64,000 nucleotides of DNA from assembly GCA_903953565.1 (NCBI GenBank), contig CAJBKE010000027.1:38558-102557 (forward strand), in the 5' to 3' direction. A model generated the notes under the pieces. That model was not told the DNA's origin, made no database searches, and saw only the letters and a list, made by a program, of their open reading frames with translations. Positions 10,318-18,660 of the stretch are shown piece after piece (position 1 is the first letter of the stretch; each line of letters opens with the position of its first letter). The translations under genes and the position numbers were made by a program. The stretch is from an uncultured Verrucomicrobiota bacterium (GTDB taxonomy: Bacteria; Verrucomicrobiota; Verrucomicrobiia; Chthoniobacterales; JACTMZ01).

Positions 10318-11580
10318 TCAGATCAGCCAAGCGGCGAGACCGGCGCAGAGGGCGGTTGCGCCGAGAACGAGCAGGACAGGTCTCCTCATTGACGCGCTGC
10401 CGAGCGCCACGGCGATGCCTGCTTTGAGCAAGGCATTGGCCATCGCGGCAATGACCAGCGCGCGGGCTCCCTCGTTGGCCAGAACGTGTCCGGTTTTTTG
10501 CAGCTGTGCGAGGGAAAGCGAGATGGCATCGAGATCGGTCAGTCCGGACAAAAAGCTGGCGACATAAAGTCCGGCTCCGCCGAAGACATCCTGCGCCCAC
10601 TTCACGAGCAGGACGATCAGGGCGTAGAGGATGGCGAACTGGATGGCCACGCGCAGGTTGAGAGGGTTGTGCGCCTCGGCGGGATTGGCCGTGCCGGCGG
10701 CTTCCTCGTCGCGGAAGTGTCGCCAACTCCATGCGGCAAAGATGATCGCCGGCACCGCCATGAGCGCGAGCCATGGTGCGGCGGCGCCGAGAAGTGTCGG
10801 ACTGACCGCCCCGACAAGGACGGCGACGCGCGCCAGCATGACCGTGCAGGCCAGAATCACGGCCAACGCGCAGACCTGTCCGAGCCCGGGCTGATCCCGG
10901 CTTTCGCGGCTCATGGCCAGCGTGGTCGCAGTGCTCGAAGCGAGGCCGCCGAGCAATCCGGTCATGGCCAGTCCGCGATGCCCGCCGAAAATCCGCACCG
11001 CGACATACCCGGCGAAGCCCAACCCCGAGACGAGCACGACCATGAGCCAGATGTTGAAGGGATTGAATGCGCCGTAGGGTCCGTAGGGATGATCCGGCAC
11101 CAGCGGAAGGACAATGCCCGTGACGGCGGCAAATTGGAGGGCCTGGTAGACGTCGGCGCTGGTGAATTTTTGCGACATCTTGTGCAGCCAGTCTTTCGAC
11201 GCGAGCAGCACGACAAGCGAAACGGCCACGACCACCGAAGTTTTCACTTCGCCGTAGGAAACCAGCCCGCCGAGCAGATACGTGGCAAGGCTGACCCCTG
11301 CGGTGGTCAGTCCGATGTCGCGGTCGCGGACGGCGCGACGGTAAAGGAAAAGCGAAACAAGCAGGACCATGCCGACGAATCCGGCGAGAAAGATTCCCGG
11401 CTGGTGTCCGCGATCGATCCACGCGCACAAGGTCCCCAGCGCTCCCCACACCGCGAAGGTCCTCGCCCCGGCGACGGTTTCCGCCTTCGGATGGTGGCGC
11501 TGCCCGCTCCACTGCCGTTCGAGGCCGAGCAGCGCGCCGAGCGATGCGCTGACCAGCAGGGCTTTGAGCAGTTCCGGCAT
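10318..11580 (-). CDS. MgtC/SapB family membrane protein with DUF4010 domain
   Basis: A 420-residue polytopic inner-membrane protein. The N-terminal ~130 residues form an MgtC/SapB domain (LGALLGLERQWSG, AGARTFAVWGALG). The rest matches DUF4010 (VTGIVLPLVPD, FNPFNIWLMVVLVSG, GLLGGLASSTATTLAMSRES, SGLTDLDAISLS). Roughly a dozen hydrophobic helices are apparent. The family is predicted to be transport-related, with the substrate uncertain; the MgtC link to magnesium and acid stress should not be over-read. The ATG at 11580 is clear. Its 3' end abuts that of the deacetylase gene. Confidence 0.88.
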   Translation of the reverse strand: MPELLKALLVSASLGALLGLERQWSGQRHHPKAETVAGARTFAVWGALGTLCAWIDRGHQPGIFLAGFVGMVLLVSLFLYRRAVRDRDIGLTTAGVSLATYLLGGLVSYGEVKTSVVVAVSLVVLLASKDWLHKMSQKFTSADVYQALQFAAVTGIVLPLVPDHPYGPYGAFNPFNIWLMVVLVSGLGFAGYVAVRIFGGHRGLAMTGLLGGLASSTATTLAMSRESRDQPGLGQVCALAVILACTVMLARVAVLVGAVSPTLLGAAAPWLALMAVPAIIFAAWSWRHFRDEEAAGTANPAEAHNPLNLRVAIQFAILYALIVLLVKWAQDVFGGAGLYVASFLSGLTDLDAISLSLAQLQKTGHVLANEGARALVIAAMANALLKAGIAVALGSASMRRPVLLVLGATALCAGLAAWLI

Positions 11581-11616
11581 GGGTTCAGTTTATGCGGTCG
11601 CCTTGGGCGTCCGTCG

Positions 11617-11697
11617 ATCGCTTTTGTAGAGGCGCTCTATGAACGGCGGACCAGAAATTCAGAAAGGCACCGACGGTCACAGACCGCCGCTACTAGC
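11617..11697 (-). repeat. Palindromic intergenic repeat-like element
   Basis: Between the DUF4010 start and the DUF983 stop, the minus strand reads AGCGGCGGTC-TGT-GACCGTCGG, a stem of about 8 bp with one G-T pair, followed by TCCGCCGTTCATAGAGCGCC. The pair of short GC palindromes spaced by less GC-rich DNA resembles REP-type elements. No second full copy was found in this window, so calling it a dispersed repeat is inference. No gene lies in this 129-bp spacer. Confidence 0.45.
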
Positions 11698-11709
11698 ATA
11701 GGAAGAGCC

Positions 11710-12219
11710 TCACACCCCCGCATCGACCGGCAAACGCGCCCGTCGCGGCGGGTGTTGCGGCGTCGGCGCCGGATCGCGCGGGACATTCCCGCCGCCGTCG
11801 CCACCCTCGCGTTCGTGCGGATCGAAGAAATGATCCCATGCCACGAAAATCGCCTTGGAATGCCGGGCGAAGAGAAGATTGAAAAAGATGACGGGAACAA
11901 CGACCGCCACGATGAGTGTCCAGACCGGCCAGTCGAAAAAGACCTCGAAGGCAACATAGAGCGCGAGACCGAAGAGTGCGGCGATACCGTAGTTGATCGC
12001 CCAGATCGAAAGCAAAAAATATCCCGGTTCGCGGTCGTAGGCGTAGCCGCAGCGTGGACAGCCGTCCAATGGAGTGAACCAGTCGTGCAGATTGCGGGTG
12101 CGAAACACCGCGGGGAACATGGGGGATTGACCGCAGACCGGGCAGCGCAGGCGCAGGGCGCGGGACAGGTAGGCGCGGGCTTTGCTCCACGAGAGTTCGC
12201 TGGTCACGAAGGATTCCAT
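11710..12219 (-). CDS. DUF983 family membrane protein with zinc ribbon
   Basis: A 169-residue DUF983 protein. Two cysteine pairs form a zinc ribbon (CPVCGQ near residue 24 and CPRCGY near residue 55). Two transmembrane helices follow (FLLSIWAINYGIAALFGLALY; WTLIVAVVVPVIFFNLLFA), then an acidic and proline-rich cytoplasmic tail. The ATG at 12219 (MESFVTSE) was chosen; the frame also opens with a TTG at 12243. The family is often found near heme-copper oxidase genes, but no such genes are nearby here. Function unknown. Confidence 0.8.
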   Translation of the reverse strand: MESFVTSELSWSKARAYLSRALRLRCPVCGQSPMFPAVFRTRNLHDWFTPLDGCPRCGYAYDREPGYFLLSIWAINYGIAALFGLALYVAFEVFFDWPVWTLIVAVVVPVIFFNLLFARHSKAIFVAWDHFFDPHEREGGDGGGNVPRDPAPTPQHPPRRARLPVDAGV

Positions 12220-12254
12220 ACGCCCGAAGAGGCGCTGGGTCAAAGGTGTTGAGG

Positions 12255-12310
12255 GGTGGATCGTGCTGTCCCAGCACGATCATCGCGATGGGGACACCGC
12301 GATCCGCCGC
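12255..12310 (+). repeat. Two-hairpin palindromic intergenic repeat, copy 2 (compensated variant)
   Basis: This copy fills the spacer between the DUF983 and aminotransferase genes. Hairpin A is ATCGTGCTG-TCC-CAGCACGAT (12260-12280) and hairpin B is ATCGCGATG-GGGA-CACCGCGAT (12282-12303). Relative to the copies at 4421 and 43591, hairpin A differs at two stem positions, and both changes are matched by the complementary change on the other arm, so the 9-bp stem stays perfect. The 14-15 base linker is reduced to one base. Confidence 0.8.
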
Positions 12311-12313
12311 CGA

Positions 12314-13480
12314 CTACTTCCGCAGGGCGGCGACGAATTTCGCCATGCGTTCCATGGCGATTTTGATTTGTTCGAGCGAGGTGGCGTAGCTGCACCGCAC
12401 GAACCCCTCGCCATCGGCGCCGAAAGCCGTGCCGGGAACCACTGCGACTTTTTGTTCCTCGAGAAGCCGGAGGGAAAATTCGCGGCTGGTCAGACCGGTT
12501 GGGCGGATGTCGGCGAAGACGTAGAAGGCGCCGCGCGGTGTGGGGCAGGGAAGGCCCATGTCGTTGAGGGCGGATACGATGTAATTGCGCCGGAGCTCGT
12601 ATTTCTCGCGCATATGCTCCACGGCTGCATCGCCGTGATCGAGCGCCTCGATGGCGGCATCCTGCGTCATGGTCGGCGCGCAAAGAATGGCATATTGGTG
12701 AATTTTCATCATCGCCTCGATGAGCGGCGCGGGAGCGCAGGCGTAGCCGATACGGAATCCGGTCATGGCCCAGCCTTTGCTCAAGCCATGGAGGAACACG
12801 GTGCGCTCCCGCATGCCCGGGAGCGTGGCGATGGAAACGTGCTCGGCCCCGTCGTAGGTCAGCTCGGCATAGATTTCGTCCGAAAGCACGATGAGGTCGT
12901 GCTTCACGCACAGTTCGGCGATCGGCTCGAGCGCCTCGCGCGGCATGGTCGCGCCGGTGGGGTTGGTCGGGAAATTGAGTAGCAGGATTTTCGATTTCGG
13001 CGTGATCCGCTTGGCCAACTCGTCGGCACGGAGTTGGAAATTGTCCTTTTCGTGCACCGGCACGGACACCGCTTTGCCGTGGGCAAGGGTGACACTCGGA
13101 TTGTAGCTCACGTAGCAGGGCTCGTGGTAGAGCACCTCGTCGCCGGGATTGAGGAGCGCGCGCAGGGCGATATCGATCGCCTCGGATACGCCGACCGAGA
13201 CCAGCACCTCGGAGGGGGCGTGGTATTGCACGTGGAACTTGCGGGCCACGTAGTTGGCGATCGATTCACGGAGCTTGGGCAATCCGAGATTCGAGGTGTA
13301 GCCAGTGCGTCCTTTTTCCAGCGAGAAGAGCGCGGCCTCGCGGATATGCCAAGGGGTGACGAAGTCCGGTTCGCCGATGCCGAGCGAGATGACATCGTGC
13401 ATCGACTGTACGATTTCGAAGAAATCGCGGATACCCGAGCGCGGGATGTCGCGCACGTGCGCGGCAATTTTGTTTTCCAT
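12314..13480 (-). CDS. Pyridoxal-phosphate aminotransferase, class I/II
   Basis: A fold-type I aminotransferase of 388 residues, closest in pattern to the PatA/aspartate-aromatic group. Motifs are NFPTNPTGA, DEIYAELTYDG, and LHGLSKGWAMTGFRIGY with the PLP-forming lysine; the substrate-binding arginine lies in EGFVRCSYA. The ATG at 13480 is preferred; an in-frame TTG at 13492 overlaps the end of the upstream Lrp gene. The gene follows lrp on the same strand almost without a gap, so an Lrp-type regulator and an amino-acid transaminase are probably co-transcribed. Exact amino donor and keto acid are not determined. Confidence 0.9.
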   Translation of the reverse strand: MENKIAAHVRDIPRSGIRDFFEIVQSMHDVISLGIGEPDFVTPWHIREAALFSLEKGRTGYTSNLGLPKLRESIANYVARKFHVQYHAPSEVLVSVGVSEAIDIALRALLNPGDEVLYHEPCYVSYNPSVTLAHGKAVSVPVHEKDNFQLRADELAKRITPKSKILLLNFPTNPTGATMPREALEPIAELCVKHDLIVLSDEIYAELTYDGAEHVSIATLPGMRERTVFLHGLSKGWAMTGFRIGYACAPAPLIEAMMKIHQYAILCAPTMTQDAAIEALDHGDAAVEHMREKYELRRNYIVSALNDMGLPCPTPRGAFYVFADIRPTGLTSREFSLRLLEEQKVAVVPGTAFGADGEGFVRCSYATSLEQIKIAMERMAKFVAALRK

Positions 13481-13492
13481 GGCCGGCGGCAA

Positions 13493-13972
13493 TCAGGGGC
13501 TGACCGAAAGCCGGTCTTCCGGCGTCTCGGACGAGAAGAGTGTGCCGTTTTCCTTGTAGGTCTTGAGCCGGAAAAGCGTGGCGGTGGAAATGACCGATTC
13601 GATGGTGCTCAGCTTTTCCGAAACAAAACTGGCCACTTCCCGCAGGCTGGTGCCTTGCACCACCACGAGCAGGTCGTAGCCGCCGCTGATCAGGTAACAG
13701 CTGACCACTTGGTCGAATTTGGCGATGCGTTCGGCGATGCGATCGAATCCGCCACCGCGCTCCGGGGTAATGCGGACCTCGATAAAGGCGGTGACCGTGT
13801 TTTTGTCGAACCGCTCGCGATCGACGATGGCTTGGTAGCCGCGGATCACGCCATCCTTCTCGAGGTCGGCGATGCGGGTGTTAACCTCCTCGACAGAGAG
13901 ATTCAGCTGACGCGCCAGGTCCTCGCGGGATACATTGGCGTCCTGTTGCAGGAGTCGGAGTAGGGTTTCCAT
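13493..13972 (-). CDS. Lrp/AsnC family transcriptional regulator
   Basis: A 159-residue feast/famine regulator. An N-terminal winged HTH (LLRLLQQDANVSREDLARQL, VEEVNTRIADLEKDGVI) is followed by a RAM/ACT-like ligand domain (AFIEVRITPE, VVSCYLISGGYDLLVVVQG, TLFRLKTYKENG). The ATG at 13972 is taken because the upstream open frame (to 14044) is non-homologous and would extend into the tRNA promoter region. The adjacent aminotransferase is the most likely regulatory partner, with amino acids as the effector; this is inferred from context. Confidence 0.9.
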   Translation of the reverse strand: METLLRLLQQDANVSREDLARQLNLSVEEVNTRIADLEKDGVIRGYQAIVDRERFDKNTVTAFIEVRITPERGGGFDRIAERIAKFDQVVSCYLISGGYDLLVVVQGTSLREVASFVSEKLSTIESVISTATLFRLKTYKENGTLFSSETPEDRLSVSP

Positions 13973-14023
13973 GGCAATCGGCGCAGTATGGGGGTGCCGG
14001 CGCCACGTGGCAAGAGGCGGGGC

Positions 14024-14053
14024 TTGCCAACGGCTCAGGCTCACCGATATTTT
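14024..14053 (+). promoter_or_regulatory. Promoter of tRNA-Thr
   Basis: TTGCCA at 14024-14029 is followed by ATATTT at 14047-14052 (17-base spacer) or TATTTT at 14048-14053 (18-base spacer). The predicted start lies around 14059, a few bases before the mature tRNA 5' end at 14065. Position and spacing fit a stable-RNA promoter. Confidence 0.5.
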
Positions 14054-14064
14054 CCCTTCCCATC

Positions 14065-14140
14065 GCCGAAGTAGCTCAGTTGGTAGAGCAGCGCATTCGT
14101 AATGCGCGGGTCAGGGGTTCGAGTCCCCTCTTCGGCTCCA
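14065..14140 (+). tRNA. tRNA-Thr (anticodon CGT)
   Basis: A full cloverleaf: acceptor stem GCCGAAG/CTTCGGC, D-arm GCTC..GAGC, anticodon stem GCGCA-TTCGTAA-TGCGC with anticodon CGT (reads ACG, threonine), T-arm with GGTTCGAGTCC, discriminator T, and an encoded CCA at 14138-14140. The 76-nt length is normal. The last bases also form one arm of an 8-bp hairpin (GGCTCCAC-CTTTT-GTGGAGCC, 14134-14154) that could help processing or termination, but it lacks a T-run on this strand. Confidence 0.97.
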
Positions 14141-14171
14141 CCTTTTGTGGAGCCGCGGCAGTCCGAACCCG

Positions 14172-14196
14172 GAAGAAAAGCCGCAACGGCCGCGGC
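14172..14196 (-). terminator. Rho-independent terminator of the potC-potD-potB operon
   Basis: On the minus strand, just after the potB stop, GCCGC-GGCCGTT-GCGGC is followed by TTTTCTT. The stem is short (5 bp) but all G-C, and the T-run is well placed. It separates the pot operon from the convergent tRNA-Thr gene. Confidence 0.5.
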
Positions 14197-14206
14197 GCAG
14201 GTATTT

Positions 14207-15097
14207 TTACTCCGGTTCTTCGCGCCGCATGCGTTGGCTGAGCCAGAGACTGAAAATGAAGATGGCGAGGAGCAGGACGCCGAGGGCGGCGCCGAAGGGT
14301 TGGTTGCGGGCCTTGGTGAATTGATTGTGGATGACCTCGCCGATCGTGGGATTGGACCCGCCGCCCATCAGCGTCGTGATGGCGAACATGGCGATGGCCG
14401 GAACGAAAACCAGAAGTATACCCGCGGCAATGCCGGGTTGGGTGAGGGGAAGAACCACTTGCGCGAAGACGCGGGCGGGACGCGCCCCGAGGTCGTAGGC
14501 GGCCTCGATGAGCGAGCCGTCGAGTTTCTCCACGCTCGTGTAGATGGGCAGAATCATGAAGGGCAGGAAATTGTAGACGAGGCCGAGCACCACGGCGAAG
14601 GGTGTATACATGAACCCGATCGGCGCGGCGGTGAGTTTGAGTCCCATCAGCGCGGCGTTGAGCAGTCCTTCCTGCGACAGAATGGAAATCCAGGCATACG
14701 TGCGGATGAGAAAGCTCGTCCAGAACGGGATCATGACCAGCATGATAAGGAGTCCGCGCACACGTTCGCTGGAGCGGCCGATGAAGTAAGCCACCGGATA
14801 ACCGAGGACCAGGCAGATAACCGTGGTGAGGAAGGCATACCAGACGGAGATGCCCAGGATCTTGAGCCACTTCCAGTCGAACGCGCGGATGTAGTTCTCG
14901 AAGTTGAACGAGTAGATGACGCGTCCGAGACTGTCTCGTTCGCAGAAGCTGATCACCACCAGCATGAGGGTGGGGACTATGACAAAAAGAAGCAGCCACC
15001 CCATCATGGGGGCGACGGCCAGCCATGGCCCGAGGCCGGCCCGCCGCTGGAGCGACGGGCCGGGGGCCAAAACTGCTGCTGCCGTCGGGACGGCCAT
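14207..15097 (-). CDS. potB: Spermidine/putrescine ABC transporter permease PotB
   Basis: A 296-residue inner-membrane permease of the polyamine ABC importer. Six hydrophobic helices are visible, beginning PMMGWLLLFVIVPTLMLVVIS. The EAA cytoplasmic loop that contacts the ATPase is IEAAYDLGARPARVFAQVVLP, and the PotB-type FWTSFLIRTYAWI segment is present. The start at ATG 15097 is two bases after the potD stop, showing tight coupling. It is the last gene of the three-gene operon. Confidence 0.9.
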   Translation of the reverse strand: MAVPTAAAVLAPGPSLQRRAGLGPWLAVAPMMGWLLLFVIVPTLMLVVISFCERDSLGRVIYSFNFENYIRAFDWKWLKILGISVWYAFLTTVICLVLGYPVAYFIGRSSERVRGLLIMLVMIPFWTSFLIRTYAWISILSQEGLLNAALMGLKLTAAPIGFMYTPFAVVLGLVYNFLPFMILPIYTSVEKLDGSLIEAAYDLGARPARVFAQVVLPLTQPGIAAGILLVFVPAIAMFAITTLMGGGSNPTIGEVIHNQFTKARNQPFGAALGVLLLAIFIFSLWLSQRMRREEPE

Positions 15098-15099
15098 GG

Positions 15100-16137
15100 T
15101 TACTGGACTTTGATGGTGGTGATCAGCTCATCCACCTTGGATCCCTGTTCGCCGATATCGCTGAAGAGCTGGGCCTTGGTGACGTCCAGGCCCGGCGGGT
15201 AGCTGGCCGGATTGTTGCGCTCCGCTTCGGTGAGCAACTCGCGCGCCGCCGCGTTCGGGTTGTAGTAAGGGAAGTCGGCCGAAATCATGCGGCTGATGTC
15301 GGGGCGGAGGATGAAGTTCATGAATTTCTCCGCGAGTTCCTTGTGCCGTGCGGTCTTGGGAATGGCGAGGTTGTCGACAAACATGTGGAAGCCCTCGGCG
15401 GGAAGGACCCACTGGAATTTCGGATTCTCGTTGAAGAGGATGGCCGCCTCACCGCTCCAGACGACACCGAGATCGACGTCGCCGTTGCTCAGCGCGGTCT
15501 TCGGGCTGTCGGAGTCGAAGACTTTGACCTTGGAAAGCCAGTCCTTGAGCAGCGGTGTGATGGTGGCGAGGTTCTGATCGCTCACGTCGTTGATCGGAAT
15601 GCCGGCGGTGGCCAGGCCCCAGCTGACGATTTCGCGGGCATCGTCGAGAACAACGATGCGGCCCTTGTGTGCGTCGGTGAAGACGTCGCGGTAGCCGACG
15701 ATCGGTCCGGGTACAACTTCGGAGTTGTAGACGATGCCGACGAAGCCGGCCATCCACGGAACGGAGTATTTGTTGCCCGGGTCGAAGGACAGATTGCGGA
15801 ATTCGGGTGCGAGGTTTTTGAGGTTGGGGATTTTTTCGTGGTCGAGTTCCTGGAGTTGCCCGTCTTTGATCAGGGCTTCGACCGTGTATTCGCTCGGTTG
15901 GATCAGGTCGTAGGACCCGCCGCCGGCGAGCAGTTTGGCCAGCATCTCCTCGTTCGAGGTGTAGTTCTCGACGGCGACCCTGATGCCCGTCTCTTCGGTG
16001 AACTTGTCGATGACCGCTTGCGGGACGTATTCGGTCCAGCAGAACAGGCTGAGCACTTCCTCTTTTTTCCCGCAACCGGCGAGGAGCAAGGCTCCGACGC
16101 AGGCCGCGGCCAGCAGTTTGGTTTTGTGTTTTTTCAT
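15100..16137 (-). CDS. potD: Spermidine/putrescine-binding lipoprotein PotD
   Basis: A 345-residue extracytoplasmic solute-binding protein for polyamines. It starts at ATG 16137 with a lipoprotein signal (MKKHKTKLLAAACVGALLLAGC, lipobox LAGC), then the PotD/PotF pattern: LSLFCWTEYVPQAVIDKF, YDLIQPSEYTVEALI, SVPWMAGFVGIVYNS, and PKTARHKELAEKFMNFIL. The frame is open upstream to 16983, but that part is a shadow of potC. Start and potC stop overlap as ATGA. Lipid anchoring instead of a free periplasmic form is notable but common outside Proteobacteria. Confidence 0.92.
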   Translation of the reverse strand: MKKHKTKLLAAACVGALLLAGCGKKEEVLSLFCWTEYVPQAVIDKFTEETGIRVAVENYTSNEEMLAKLLAGGGSYDLIQPSEYTVEALIKDGQLQELDHEKIPNLKNLAPEFRNLSFDPGNKYSVPWMAGFVGIVYNSEVVPGPIVGYRDVFTDAHKGRIVVLDDAREIVSWGLATAGIPINDVSDQNLATITPLLKDWLSKVKVFDSDSPKTALSNGDVDLGVVWSGEAAILFNENPKFQWVLPAEGFHMFVDNLAIPKTARHKELAEKFMNFILRPDISRMISADFPYYNPNAAARELLTEAERNNPASYPPGLDVTKAQLFSDIGEQGSKVDELITTIKVQ

Positions 16138-16973
16138 ACGGTTTTTTTTCGGGTGAAAATCTGGCTGCCGATGACAAGCAGTGCGGTGATGCCGATAAAG
16201 AGGGTGCTGAGCGCGTTGAGTTGCGGGTTCAGTCCCACGCGCACCATGCCGTAAACCTTGAGCGGGAGCGTCTGCGATTCCGCGCCGCTGGTGAAGACGG
16301 TGACGATGTATTCGTCGAACGAAAGGGTGAAAGCCATGAGCGCCCCGGCCACAATGGCGGGCATGAGATAGGGGACGATGACCAGCCAGAATGCCTTGAG
16401 CGGCGTGGCGCCGAGGTCTTGGGCCGCCTCTTCGAGCGAAGGGTCGAGTCCCTGCAACCGCGCTTGCACGCCGACCAGCACGAAGGGAAAGCAGAAGGTG
16501 GTGTGGGCGGCGATCAGTGTCCCGTAGCCCAGCGGAATACCGAGGGTGACGAAGAGGACAAGCAGGCTGGTGCCCATGAGCACTTCGGGCATGACCATGG
16601 GAATGAAGATAAGCAGGCCGATGAGTTGCTGCGCGGGGAATTTGTAGCGGTAAAGCAGCCAAGCCGCCGTCGTGCCGAGGAAAACAGAAAGCGCCGTGGT
16701 CGCCCCGGCTACGATGAGGCTGTTCTTGAAAGCGCGGAGGAGGACTTCGTTCTGGAAAAGCGCCCCATACCATTTGGTGGTGAAGCCGACCCAGGTAAGA
16801 TTGAGTTTCGAGTCGTTGAACGAGTAGACGACGAGCAGCAGGATCGGAATGTAGAGGAACACGAACACGCCGACCGTCCATGTTCCGAAGAAAGCGCGCT
16901 GGACCGCCGGACCCTGCGGCAACCACCACCGCCGTGCCGAGGGCACCGGGGATAGTGCGTCCGTCATCGCCAT
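16134..16973 (-). CDS. potC: Spermidine/putrescine ABC transporter permease PotC
   Basis: The second permease of the polyamine importer (279 residues). Helices begin at VGVFVFLYIPILLLVVYSFND. PotC-specific features are the FNDS loop, the MVMPEVLMGTSLL segment, the EAA loop LEEAAQDLGATPLKAFWLVIVP and LSFDEYIVTVF. It is the first gene of the operon potC-potD-potB. No potA ATPase gene is found upstream (folD is next) or anywhere in the window, so the ATPase must be encoded elsewhere or shared. Confidence 0.9.
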   Translation of the reverse strand: MAMTDALSPVPSARRWWLPQGPAVQRAFFGTWTVGVFVFLYIPILLLVVYSFNDSKLNLTWVGFTTKWYGALFQNEVLLRAFKNSLIVAGATTALSVFLGTTAAWLLYRYKFPAQQLIGLLIFIPMVMPEVLMGTSLLVLFVTLGIPLGYGTLIAAHTTFCFPFVLVGVQARLQGLDPSLEEAAQDLGATPLKAFWLVIVPYLMPAIVAGALMAFTLSFDEYIVTVFTSGAESQTLPLKVYGMVRVGLNPQLNALSTLFIGITALLVIGSQIFTRKKTV

Positions 16974-17019
16974 GCTCTTTCAATGCGCGTGCTGCCCCGC
17001 GCTGGCCAGCACAAAATGC

Positions 17020-17901
17020 CTATTTTTCCCCGCGCAGGACGCGGCAGGCGCGCACCGTGTTGCGCATGAGCATGGCGATGGTCATCGGACCAACCCCGCC
17101 CGGCACCGGGGTGATGGCCCGGCACTTGGGCGCAACAGCCTCGAAATCGACGTCGCCGACCAACCGGTAACCCCGCGCATCAGCGGGATCGTCGATACGG
17201 TTAATACCTACGTCGATGACCACGGCGCCTTCGCGGATGTGCTCCGCGCGGAGAAATTTCGGGCGTCCGATCGCCGAGATGACGATGTCCGCCTCGCGCG
17301 TCACCGCGGCAAGATCGGAGGTGCGCGAATGGGCGATGGTCACGGTGGCGTCCGTCCCTTTGGCCACGAGCAACAAAGCCATGGGCTTGCCGACGATAAG
17401 GCTGCGTCCGACCACCACCGCGCGCGCTCCGGCCGTGGCAATGCCGTGGGCGCGGAGCAATTCGAGGCAACCGAGCGGAGTGCAGGGCACAAGGGCGGAC
17501 GGATCCTCCATGGCCAGAGCCGCGACATTGAGCGGATGAAATCCGTCGACGTCCTTGCGCGGGTCGATGGCGCGAACCACGGAGCTCTCGTCGATGTGCG
17601 GCGGGCAAGGTGATTGCACGAGGATGCCGTGGATGGACGGGTCGGCATTCAATTCCGCGATGAGCCGGAGCAAATCCTCCTGCGTCGTGCTGGCGGGCAA
17701 TTCCAGTTTGCGCGAGTGCATGCCGAGCTCGCGGCAGGTTTTGTCTTTGCTGCGCACATAAGCCTGCGAGGCGGGATGCTCGCCGAGGAGCACGACGGCG
17801 AGTCCCGGCGTGATGCCTTGCGTTTGCAGCGCGGCGATGTCGCGCGCGGTTTCCTCGTTGCAGCGGGCCGCTGTGGCTTTTCCGTCGATGATGGCCGGCA
17901 T
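17020..17901 (-). CDS. folD: Bifunctional methylenetetrahydrofolate dehydrogenase/cyclohydrolase
   Basis: Interconverts 5,10-methylene-THF and 10-formyl-THF, supplying one-carbon units for purine synthesis (purH lies 2.8 kb away). The ATG at 17901 gives 293 residues, as expected; the longer frame to 18075 overlaps the next gene. Motifs: [16 protein letters not shown] with the catalytic lysine, [42 protein letters not shown] for NADP binding, and [18 protein letters not shown]. The substitution of cysteine-proline in QSPCPPH for the usual QLPLP is a mild variation. Confidence 0.95.
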   Translation of the reverse strand: MPAIIDGKATAARCNEETARDIAALQTQGITPGLAVVLLGEHPASQAYVRSKDKTCRELGMHSRKLELPASTTQEDLLRLIAELNADPSIHGILVQSPCPPHIDESSVVRAIDPRKDVDGFHPLNVAALAMEDPSALVPCTPLGCLELLRAHGIATAGARAVVVGRSLIVGKPMALLLVAKGTDATVTIAHSRTSDLAAVTREADIVISAIGRPKFLRAEHIREGAVVIDVGINRIDDPADARGYRLVGDVDFEAVAPKCRAITPVPGGVGPMTIAMLMRNTVRACRVLRGEK

Positions 17902-17912
17902 AATCGGGGGAT

Positions 17913-18569
17913 TTAACCTGCTTGCTCGCACAAAACCGATTGGATTTTTCGTTGCTCCTCGCGCAAGGCGGTCTCGTCGTCCGCAGCTGGTACCTTCAAG
18001 AGCGGGCCGAGCGTCACGTCGACGCGGGAGAACGGCTTGGGGATGGCAAAACGGTCCCAAGTCCGCAGCCGCCACGCGTTGTGGAAGGTGGCATGGCAGG
18101 GGAGGACGGGGAGTTGCGCTTTTTGTGCCAGGTAAACCAGACCGGGCCCGAGTTCGTAGACCGGCCCGCGCGGTCCGTCAGGCGTGATCGCGATGTCGAA
18201 TCCCGCTTCGACCCGCTCGAGGAGTTCGCGCATGGCGGTGGCCCCGCGCCGGCTGCTCGATCCGCGCACTGCGCCCATGCCGAGATGGCGCGTGATCAAT
18301 CCGAGCCACATCCCGTCCTTGCTTGCGCTGGTCAAAACAAGGACTCCGCGGCGGCCCCGGGGATAGCACCGCAGGAAGGCGGCGGTGATGGCCAGAATGC
18401 GATTGTGCCAGAATGCGTAGATGGCCGGACCGGGGGGAGGCGCGGAAAGAAAATTGTGCGGGTCGTCGATCCGGACTCGCAGGGTGGCAAAAAGACCCCG
18501 GAGCAGCCCGGCGCCGACCAGCGCGGCGGCACGTTGCAGGAATGTGGGGCGGGCGGGCTGTGTGGGCAC
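17913..18569 (-). CDS. DUF374 lysophospholipid acyltransferase family protein
   Basis: A DUF374 protein of the lysophospholipid acyltransferase-like superfamily, probably an inner-membrane lipid A or glycerolipid acyltransferase. Evidence: [11 protein letters not shown] with the HX4D-like catalytic region, [36 protein letters not shown], and [34 protein letters not shown]. The start is uncertain. An ATG at 18689 would overlap the divergent DUF4159 gene by 29 bp; TTG 18605 and GTG 18569 avoid this. GTG 18569 (218 residues) is given. The gene sits 12 bp upstream of folD on the same strand. Confidence 0.78.
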   Translation of the reverse strand: MPTQPARPTFLQRAAALVGAGLLRGLFATLRVRIDDPHNFLSAPPPGPAIYAFWHNRILAITAAFLRCYPRGRRGVLVLTSASKDGMWLGLITRHLGMGAVRGSSSRRGATAMRELLERVEAGFDIAITPDGPRGPVYELGPGLVYLAQKAQLPVLPCHATFHNAWRLRTWDRFAIPKPFSRVDVTLGPLLKVPAADDETALREEQRKIQSVLCEQAG

Positions 18570-18660
18570 GACAAGCAGGTTCGCAAAGCCCGGTGGTCCC
18601 GCCAAGCGTCCAGTCAGGCGTTGATTTTCCGGCGCCGGCGGGGATATTGGGTGGTCCCCG

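Noticed and set aside
10486..12252. 588-codon plus-strand ORF opposite the DUF4010 and DUF983 genes
   Set aside because: Product is Arg/Gly/Asp-rich with no recognisable fold and spans two real genes on the opposite strand plus an intergenic repeat.
16138..16983. Upstream extension of the potD reading frame
   Set aside because: It translates potC out of frame; the lipoprotein signal at 16137 is the true N-terminus.
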